NCBI GenBank assembly: GCA_031278315.1
Contig: JAITKS010000425.1
Coordinates: 1-9,097, forward strand
Origin: Planctomycetaceae bacterium
GTDB lineage: Bacteria > Planctomycetota > Planctomycetia > Pirellulales > Thermoguttaceae
Direction: 5' to 3'
DNA: 9,097 bases
Part shown: positions 4,308-9,097 of the stretch, in pieces
Numbering within the stretch: position 1 is the first letter of the stretch
How the letters are laid out: each line of letters opens with the position of its first letter
The notes under the pieces: generated by a model
The model's input: the letters and a program-made list of their open reading frames with translations, nothing else
Databases searched by the model: none
What the model was told of the DNA's origin: nothing
Made by a program: the position numbers and the translations under genes

Positions 4308-6614
4308 ATGGAATTACCTGCTTTAATATATGATTTGGGTTTAATATTGATGGCAGCGGCGGTAATGACGTTGTTGTTTAAGTGGCTTAAACAACCTATA
4401 GTTCTTGGTTATCTTATAGCCGGATTTCTTGTTGGTCCTCATTTTCATTTGCTTCCGATGGTACACGATAATAACAGCATCGAGACGTGGTCTAAGATAG
4501 GTGTTATTTTTATGTTATTTGGTTTAGGTCTTGAGTTTAGTTTTCGCAAGTTGACACATGTCGGTAAAGCTGCAACGATAACAGCGGCGTTTGAAATAAT
4601 ATGTATGATAGTTATCGGCTATTTAGTAGGACGTATATTAGGCTGGAGTACAATGAGCAGTTTATTTCTTGGTGCTATATTATCGATGTCCTCAACAACT
4701 ATAATTGTGAAAGCATTTGACGAGCAAAACATGAAAGGCGGAAATTTTGCGTCGATTGTTTTTGGCGTACTTATAGTTGAAGATTTAATAGCGATTTTGC
4801 TTTTAGTTTTGCTTGGTTCTATAGCGGTAACGAAAAATTTTTCCGGTCTTGGTTTAATTCAATCTTCTTTTCAGTTGATTTTTTTCTTGATTCTTTGGTT
4901 TATTCTTGGCATATATTTATTGCCGTTATTTTTTCGATTATGCCGTAAACTTTTAACAAATGAGATTCTTTTAATTGTTTCGACAGCGTTTTGTTTTATG
5001 ATGGTCATAATAGCGGTGAAAGTAGGATTTTCGTCTGCGCTTGGTGCATTTGTAATGGGGTCATTATTGGCGGAGACGGTCAAGGGGTCGAAAATAGAGA
5101 CATTAATAGAACCCGTTAAAGACCTTTTCTCAGCGATATTTTTTGTATCGGTTGGTATGTTGATTAATCCTAAGATACTTATTGATTATTATTGGATAAT
5201 AATTTTGATGACATTTATAACGATAGTCGGCAAGTATTTTGGCACAGCGATTGGAGCGTTACTTTCAGGATGTACTATCAAGAGTTCGATGCAAGCTGGT
5301 ATGAGTATGGCTCAGATAGGCGAGTTTTCTTTTATAATTGCGATGCTTGGAACCAATTTGAGTGTAACGCCGGATTATTTGTATCCTGTTGCTGTAGCGG
5401 TATCTGCTATAACGACATTTACGACACCGTATTTGATCAAGTATTCGGGGTTAGCGGCGGATAATATGGAGCGGCAAATACCTGTTGGTTTACGTTTATC
5501 GCTTTTGCGGTATGAATCGGCGATGCGTGATACCGGCAAGCGCGGTATTGTTGGTTTACTTTGGCGAGTGCATGGTATAAAAATTTTGCTTAATTCTGTT
5601 ATTGTTGTCGGTATTACGATAGGTTGCCGTTATGCAGCTGCACCGTATATAAATGAAAATTTTATTCATGGTCAACCGATAATATTGAATTATGTAATGT
5701 GTCTTGCGGCGGTGATTCTTTCTACACCGTTTCTGTGGGCGATATTTCTTTCGCGGCGTCCCCGATCCGGTGATTATGATACTGAAACTTTAGCATTATT
5801 GCAGAGACTTAATTTCGGTGTATTGATTTTAAGATTATTTATAGGATTTATTCTTGTTGGTTTTATTGTAGGGAATTTTTTATCAATTTATGTTTTTTCC
5901 GGATTTGTTTTGATTCCTTTTGTTATTTCGTTGCTTGTTTTATTTAGTAATTATTTTGAGCCGGTGTATCATAAATTTGAGATGCAATTTATAACGCATT
6001 TAACCGAGAAAGAAAAAGAGGAAATAGCGTCTAAGGCGAAGTTATCTAATCTTGTGCCTTGGGATGTTACGTTGACAGAATTTGAGTTATCACCTAATTC
6101 CTCTTTGGCGGCTCAGCCGTTGCGGGAGGCGAAGTTACGCAATCGTTTAGGTGTAGTTGTTGCGATGATAGAGCGGGGCAACAAGCGGCTTATTCCTCCG
6201 GGCGGTGATGATTTATTGTTACCGTTTGACAAAATTTTTCTTATAGGAACGGATGAACAGCTTGCAGCTGCGAGGAGTGAAATTGAAGCAGAGCAAACAA
6301 ATGAGATTGAGATTGGCGGTGATGATGAGATTGGTTTAACATCTGTTTTATTAGAATTAGAGCATCCTTTTGTTGGGCTGATGATTCGCGAGTGTGGTAT
6401 TCGTGAGTTAGCCGGCGGTTTAATTGTTGGAATTGAGCGGGATGACACTAGACAATTGAATCCGGTACCGGAGGTTGTTTTGCAAGCGAATGATTTATTA
6501 TGGATTGTGGGCAACAAAAACAGTATAAAACAATTGCAAAACAAAAATTTTGAGTTTTCAACAAGTACAAATATTTATAAAATAGCAATGGGTGATTATT
6601 CAGACACAAACTAG
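4308..6614 (+). CDS. CPA2/Kef-type cation:proton antiporter with two RCK_C (TrkA-C) domains
   Basis: This 768-residue inner-membrane protein should exchange K+ or Na+ for H+. The Na+/H+ exchanger domain spans about residues 8-385, with the LKQPIVLGYLIAGFLVGP entry helix, the LSMSSTTIIVKAF loop at about 125-137, and VEDLIAI with the expected acidic pair E158-D159. Residues about 425-570 add roughly four further membrane helices, an extension absent from E. coli KefB/C. Two RCK_C modules follow (about 583-655 and 674-742), each with a LREAKLRNRLG- or IRECGIRELAGG-type core and an IPPGGDDLLLPFDKIFLIGT-type ending. There is no Rossmann RCK_N domain, so NAD(H) control of the KefC kind is not expected; RCK_C usually binds small ligands. 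ATG 4308 is preferred over TTG 4302, which adds only MK. Codons lean to T and G more than in neighbours, partly a membrane-protein effect. Substrate is not decided by sequence. Confidence 0.9.
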   Translation: MELPALIYDLGLILMAAAVMTLLFKWLKQPIVLGYLIAGFLVGPHFHLLPMVHDNNSIETWSKIGVIFMLFGLGLEFSFRKLTHVGKAATITAAFEIICMIVIGYLVGRILGWSTMSSLFLGAILSMSSTTIIVKAFDEQNMKGGNFASIVFGVLIVEDLIAILLLVLLGSIAVTKNFSGLGLIQSSFQLIFFLILWFILGIYLLPLFFRLCRKLLTNEILLIVSTAFCFMMVIIAVKVGFSSALGAFVMGSLLAETVKGSKIETLIEPVKDLFSAIFFVSVGMLINPKILIDYYWIIILMTFITIVGKYFGTAIGALLSGCTIKSSMQAGMSMAQIGEFSFIIAMLGTNLSVTPDYLYPVAVAVSAITTFTTPYLIKYSGLAADNMERQIPVGLRLSLLRYESAMRDTGKRGIVGLLWRVHGIKILLNSVIVVGITIGCRYAAAPYINENFIHGQPIILNYVMCLAAVILSTPFLWAIFLSRRPRSGDYDTETLALLQRLNFGVLILRLFIGFILVGFIVGNFLSIYVFSGFVLIPFVISLLVLFSNYFEPVYHKFEMQFITHLTEKEKEEIASKAKLSNLVPWDVTLTEFELSPNSSLAAQPLREAKLRNRLGVVVAMIERGNKRLIPPGGDDLLLPFDKIFLIGTDEQLAAARSEIEAEQTNEIEIGGDDEIGLTSVLLELEHPFVGLMIRECGIRELAGGLIVGIERDDTRQLNPVPEVVLQANDLLWIVGNKNSIKQLQNKNFEFSTSTNIYKIAMGDYSDTN

Positions 6615-6639
6615 TGATTAGTGTATAGTGCTTAGTGGT
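6612..6639 (+). repeat. Four tandem TAGTGNN heptamers at the antiporter stop
   Basis: TAGTGAT, TAGTGTA, TAGTGCT and TAGTGGT follow each other without gaps, the first TAG being the antiporter stop codon. A reverse-complement partner rich in TAATC lies at 6660-6681, with CACTAATC (6660-6667) perfectly complementary to GATTAGTG (6616-6623). The pair could fold as a large imperfect hairpin after the gene. No clean T-run follows. Confidence 0.55.
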
Positions 6640-6688
6640 TAATTCGCATGCGGAGCTGTCACTAATCCTAATCATTAATCTTTGAAAA

Positions 6689-6706
6689 ATTCCGCTGATA
6701 TATTAT
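6689..6706 (+). repeat. 18-mer dispersed repeat, copy 3 of 7
   Basis: ATTCCGCTGATATATTAT matches the consensus except at the last base. With the minus-strand copy at 6750-6767 it forms a 17-base inverted pair with one mismatch around 44 bases, the outline of a miniature inverted-repeat element. Confidence 0.7.
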
Positions 6707-6749
6707 GAAAAACAAAGGTGAATTTCTAAAAACCTAATGTAAAAATTTA

Positions 6750-6767
6750 GTAATATATCAGTGGAAT
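6750..6767 (-). repeat. 18-mer dispersed repeat, copy 4 of 7 (inverted)
   Basis: The minus strand reads ATTCCACTGATATATTAC, a perfect consensus copy and the only inverted one in the window. It lies 14 bases before the first double-hairpin element. Confidence 0.75.
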
Positions 6768-6781
6768 AATTTATTGGTCCA

Positions 6782-6857
6782 GGGATCGCGGTCGTCTCGA
6801 CCGCATCTTTAGGCGTTTTGTGTAAAAAAACAGTGCAGGCGGGACGCCTGCGTTCCC
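6782..6857. repeat. Double-hairpin palindromic element, copy A
   Basis: Two seven-base-pair hairpins lie 30 bases apart: GCGGTCG-TCT-CGACCGC (6788-6804, perfect) and GCAGGCG-GGA-CGCCTGC (6835-6851, perfect). The ends GGGATCGC and GCGTTCCC are inverted repeats with one mismatch, so the whole element can fold as a closed three-way structure. It is very GC-rich at the stems against AT-rich surroundings. From CGTCTCGACC to GTTCC it is identical to copy B except for one base. It resembles a REP/BIME-like or MITE-like non-coding repeat. Confidence 0.8.
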
Positions 6858-6910
6858 GACTAAAATATTTTTAGAAATTCACTTAAATTTAAAATCTAAA
6901 ATTACAATCT

Positions 6911-6940
6911 CTCTGTGTTCTCTGTGTTTTCTGTGGTTAA
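6911..6940 (+). repeat. CTCTGTG-rich phrase
   Basis: CTCTGTGTTC, TCTGTGTTTT and CTGTGGTTAA follow each other in direct repetition. Phrases of this kind recur between genes in several bacterial groups in my memory, but I see it only once here. Function is unknown. Confidence 0.4.
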
Positions 6941-6950
6941 TAAAACAAAT

Positions 6951-6968
6951 ATTCCACTGATATATTAC
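6951..6968 (+). repeat. 18-mer dispersed repeat, copy 5 of 7
   Basis: ATTCCACTGATATATTAC is a perfect consensus copy. It lies 16 bases before the second double-hairpin element, so the 18-mer and the hairpin element occur together twice, though the 18-mer is inverted in the first pair. Confidence 0.75.
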
Positions 6969-6984
6969 AAAATTTATTGTTAGA

Positions 6985-7060
6985 AGGAACGCGGCCGTCT
7001 CGACCGCATCTTTAGGCGTTTTGTGTAAAAAAACCGTGCAGGCGGGACGCCTGCGTTCCT
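6985..7060. repeat. Double-hairpin palindromic element, copy B
   Basis: The same design as 6782-6857: GCGGCCG-TCT-CGACCGC at 6991-7007 (one C-A mismatch in the stem) and a perfect GCAGGCG-GGA-CGCCTGC at 7038-7054. Here the outer arms AGGAACGC (6985-6992) and GCGTTCCT (7053-7060) are perfect inverted repeats. The 64 bases shared with copy A differ at one position, which is far closer than drifting spacer DNA would be. Confidence 0.8.
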
Positions 7061-7091
7061 CCTAATTTTAGTTTTTATGAGTTTACCGAAT

Positions 7092-7109
7092 ATTCCGCTG
7101 ATATATTAA
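7092..7109 (+). repeat. 18-mer dispersed repeat, copy 6 of 7
   Basis: ATTCCGCTGATATATTAA differs from consensus at the last base. It runs directly into ATTCCGGTGATATTTA (7109-7124), a degenerate second unit that also starts the third gene-upstream block. Confidence 0.7.
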
Positions 7110-7164
7110 TTCCGGTGATATTTAGTCGGCTCGAATCGAAAATTAAAATGAGAGCAATTTAAAA
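7110..7164 (+). repeat. Gene-upstream repeat block, weak copy R3
   Basis: TTCCGGTGATA followed by TCGAATCGAAAATTAAAATG and, slightly further on, TTTAAAA keeps the order of the cores at 261-367 and 1921-2023 but is about half as long and more divergent. It lies about 410 bases before the CorC/HlyC gene, farther than the other two copies are from theirs. Confidence 0.35.
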
Positions 7165-7340
7165 TGTTACCAATTTTACAGGGGGGGATTGAAAGAGATA
7201 ATATTGTCTATAAGATGTTACACTTTCAAAATGTTTTTGTAGGTCTCTGATTTTAAACTGCTTTCACATTAATTTTTTGGTTTTCTGTTGTTGACAGCGG
7301 TATTGTTACTCATCCAGTCGAGGCGGGCGATTCAGTAAAA

Positions 7341-7363
7341 ATTCCTGACGCCGTTTCAGGGCT
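7341..7363 (-). repeat. AGCCCTGAAA-type dispersed repeat, copy 1
   Basis: Read on the minus strand this begins AGCCCTGAAA and ends GGAAT. It matches 9050-9072 at 18 of 23 bases. Both copies are intergenic and more GC-rich than their surroundings. Confidence 0.5.
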
Positions 7364-7572
7364 GGTTTGATTATTCCTTAAAATTACCATAACGATGACC
7401 GCAAAAATTCCACTGATTTCCACTGATTTAACACATTTTTCGTGTATTTACAGAAAACATTTTTTCCGTGTATTTAATACTTAAAATAATTTTTAGTTTT
7501 TAGATTACCAACTTATTATTCACCTAATTTTACACAAACATAATACTAGCTAATTTTCAATCTAATTTTAGA

Positions 7573-8988
7573 ATGATTTGTTTTTTTATAATTGGTCTTA
7601 TTTTGATATGTTTTCTATCTGTCGGGGCGAAATCGCTTCGGTCTTTTTCGAGGCATATTTTAGAAGGTTTCGACCTGCATACAGGAAACGATAGAAATAA
7701 TACATCAAGCAGCGGCTTAAATGGAACGAATGATAATGCCGATAAAACAAGTGTAAAAAAAGGACGCTCCGCCAAAAAAATTTCACGTATTTTGAAATAT
7801 CATGATTCGGCATCTGTTGCCGCTGGTATCGGCAGACTAATCGGTGCCGTGATTTTTCTAATCGGTTTAACTTTGTTTCTTATTCGAGATAACAAATTGA
7901 CCGTTACCGGATTCAATGACGGAACTTTTATTGTTTATCAAAGTTGGTTGATTTTGATTATCGTTACAATAATTTTTCTTGTCGGATTTGAATTTTGGAT
8001 TCCGCGAGCTGTATCAAAAATTTGGGGAACTCATATCATTTATTATACTTGGTGTATTTGGGATACGCTCTCTATTATTTTGTATCCGTTTATTTTGTGC
8101 GACCGATTCTTTGATATTTTTCTACATCGTCTCGCAGGCAAGTCAGATGAGAATGAAGACGAAGGCTCGGCATTTGAAGATGAAATTAGGATGATGGTTA
8201 CAGAAGGACATCGTGAAGGTTTACTCAAAGAAGATGCAAGAGAAATGATCGAAGGTGTAATGGAGTTAAGTGACTTTATCGTTTCAGAAATTATGACGCC
8301 TCGAACTGATATGAAAAGTATTCCTGATAATCTTTCGTGGGAAGAAATGCTTGACGCTGTGATAACTATACCTCATTCACGAATTCCGGTTTATCGTGAA
8401 AATCGGGATGAAATAATCGGCGTAATTCATTCGAAAGACATACTCAAAGAACTTGCGGTATCGGATGCAGCTAATCGCCGAGCTTGGACTGATTTAATGA
8501 AAGAGCCTCTTTTTGTGCCGGAAACGAAACCTGTTGCGACTCTTTTACAAGAATTTCAAAATACAAAACCTGCAACTGCCGAAGATGAAACTACGCAACG
8601 TGCGAAGGGTCATTTAGCTATCGTTCTGGACGAATACGGAGGTGTTGCAGGTATTGTTACGTTGGAAGATATTTTAGAAGAAATCGTAGGCGAAATATTA
8701 GACGAACACGACCCTATGGTTGAAATCATTGATATTTGTAAAGTCGGAAATGATACGTTTGAAGTTTTAGGAAAAGTACGAGTCGATGAGTTAAACGAAA
8801 ATTTACATCTAAACTTACCGGAAGATGAAGACTACGACACTGTCGCAGGATTTATCTTTTCAACATTAGGACATGTCCCGGAAGTCGGCGAATCGGTAGA
8901 ATATGAACACGAAACACAAAGAGCTGCTTTCACCGTAATAGAAGCAACAAGACGAAGAATTGAAAAAGTTAATGTTAAAATATATTAA
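7573..8988 (+). CDS. CorC/HlyC (CNNM-like) membrane protein with CBS pair and CorC_HlyC domain
   Basis: This 471-residue protein has a membrane helix at 2-18, an FSRH segment at 25-28, a polar Asn/Ser/Lys linker (about 40-70), then hydrophobic segments at about 86-103, 121-139 and 160-185. EFWIPRA (140-146) recalls the E-x-x-P-K/R motif of the DUF21/CNNM transporter domain, though the domain is degenerate. The acidic SDENEDEGS and EGHREGLLKEDAREMIEGVMELSD parts lead into the CBS pair with MTPRTDM (241-247), HSRIPVY (268-274) and LDEYGGVAGIVTLEDILEEI (352-371). A CorC_HlyC domain follows at about 385-470. The family includes Mg2+/Co2+ efflux proteins and so-called hemolysins; Mg2+ export is the likeliest role, by inference. 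ATG 7573 gives the full N-terminal helix; no clear ribosome site precedes it. Confidence 0.88.
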   Translation: MICFFIIGLILICFLSVGAKSLRSFSRHILEGFDLHTGNDRNNTSSSGLNGTNDNADKTSVKKGRSAKKISRILKYHDSASVAAGIGRLIGAVIFLIGLTLFLIRDNKLTVTGFNDGTFIVYQSWLILIIVTIIFLVGFEFWIPRAVSKIWGTHIIYYTWCIWDTLSIILYPFILCDRFFDIFLHRLAGKSDENEDEGSAFEDEIRMMVTEGHREGLLKEDAREMIEGVMELSDFIVSEIMTPRTDMKSIPDNLSWEEMLDAVITIPHSRIPVYRENRDEIIGVIHSKDILKELAVSDAANRRAWTDLMKEPLFVPETKPVATLLQEFQNTKPATAEDETTQRAKGHLAIVLDEYGGVAGIVTLEDILEEIVGEILDEHDPMVEIIDICKVGNDTFEVLGKVRVDELNENLHLNLPEDEDYDTVAGFIFSTLGHVPEVGESVEYEHETQRAAFTVIEATRRRIEKVNVKIY

Positions 8989-9018
8989 TTCGTAACTTCA
9001 AAAAAATTGAAAAACAAA

Positions 9019-9036
9019 ATTCCTCTGATATATTAC
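9019..9036 (+). repeat. 18-mer dispersed repeat, copy 7 of 7
   Basis: ATTCCTCTGATATATTAC matches every fixed position of the consensus, with T at the variable sixth base. It lies 31 bases after the CorC/HlyC stop. Confidence 0.75.
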
Positions 9037-9049
9037 AATTTCAAACCGA

Positions 9050-9072
9050 AGCCCTGAAAGGACGATCGGAAT
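9050..9072 (+). repeat. AGCCCTGAAA-type dispersed repeat, copy 2
   Basis: It begins AGCCCTGAAAGGACG and ends GGAAT, agreeing with the minus strand of 7341-7363 at both ends while the middle differs. Confidence 0.5.
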
Positions 9073-9097
9073 AATTGTGATTAGTAATTCAAACTTA

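Larger units (their letters stand above)
6615..7572. other. Repeat-dense intergenic region between the antiporter and the CorC/HlyC gene
   Basis: This 958-base gap has no convincing gene. It contains the TAGTGNN heptamers, four 18-mer copies (6689, 6750 inverted, 6951, 7092), two double-hairpin elements (6782-6857 and 6985-7060), a CTCTGTG-rich phrase (6911-6940), a weak third copy of the gene-upstream block (7110-7164), a G-run at 7182-7188, and a GC-richer patch (7290-7370) with a 37-codon open frame. Confidence 0.65.
8989..9097. other. Intergenic right edge with two repeats
   Basis: After the CorC/HlyC stop the remaining 109 bases hold an 18-mer copy (9019-9036) and an AGCCCTGAAA-type repeat (9050-9072), then a GTGATTAGTAATTC phrase like the heptamers after the antiporter. 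No gene starts before the window ends. Confidence 0.6.

Noticed and set aside
5192..5464. Plus-strand open frame of 90 codons in another phase of the antiporter gene
   Set aside because: It overlaps conserved antiporter helices and has an unlikely composition rich in Asp, Tyr and Cys.
6113..6544. Minus-strand open frame of 143 codons inside the antiporter gene
   Set aside because: It mirrors the two RCK_C domains, has low-complexity Ser/Pro composition and no recognisable domain.
6782..7060. Double-hairpin elements as Rho-independent terminators
   Set aside because: Neither hairpin is followed by a T-run on either strand; conservation of the whole 64-base segment points to a repeat element.
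6689..7124. 18-mer repeats as a CRISPR array
   Set aside because: The copies are irregularly spaced, occur in both orientations, are shorter than usual CRISPR repeats and are interrupted by other repeats; no cas gene is present.
7291..7320. TTGACA at 7291-7296 as a promoter for the CorC/HlyC gene
   Set aside because: No TATAAT-like hexamer follows at a suitable distance, and it sits in a GC-richer repeat patch.

Overview
The window is AT-rich bacterial DNA with every recognisable gene on the + strand and long, repeat-laden intergenic gaps. I place it, by inference, in Planctomycetota. Three things point that way: a secreted TPR protein with a conserved-looking ERL-x-EQYR-type segment after the repeats; a CorC/HlyC-type protein with an FSRH-type N-terminus and an MTPRTDM CBS core, as I remember from planctomycetal homologues; and several gene starts with no clear Shine-Dalgarno sequence. 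The low GC and the EtfB and antiporter sequences would also fit Bacteroidota or a related lineage, so the phylum is a moderate-confidence call.

Layout. 1-459 is a repeat-bearing intergenic stretch with a strong GC hairpin (305-330). 460-1368 is a secreted TPR protein with an acidic tail. 1369-2043 is non-coding, with a long inverted repeat and a block (1921-2023) homologous to one at 261-367. 2044-2895 is the electron-transfer flavoprotein beta subunit, etfB. Its usual partner etfA is not found here; a good ribosome binding site after etfB leads only into a three-codon frame. 3104-4023 holds three tandem UPF0175 (antitoxin-like) genes. 4308-6614 is a CPA2/Kef-type cation:proton antiporter with two C-terminal RCK_C (TrkA-C) domains. 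6615-7572 is almost entirely repeats, including two near-identical copies of a roughly 75-bp double-hairpin element. 7573-8988 is a CorC/HlyC (CNNM-like) membrane protein with a CBS pair.

The most unusual part is the UPF0175 cluster. UPF0175 genes usually sit next to a PIN-domain (DUF3368) toxin gene. No full toxin gene is present, but the 3' end of the first UPF0175 gene overlaps a 26-codon frame beginning MRFPKIIISDTSC, which looks like the start of a DUF3368 PIN toxin. That frame ends in an ATGA overlap with the second UPF0175 gene. A more decayed, frameshifted trace of the same toxin start follows the third copy. I read this as a toxin-antitoxin module whose toxin was deleted while the antitoxin was amplified.

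The intergenic DNA carries several separate dispersed repeat families: seven copies of an 18-mer (consensus ATTCCNCTGATATATTAC), the double-hairpin element, a roughly 100-bp gene-upstream block, an AGCCCTGAAA-type motif, and TAGTGNN heptamers. I found no tRNA, rRNA, CRISPR array or transposase gene.
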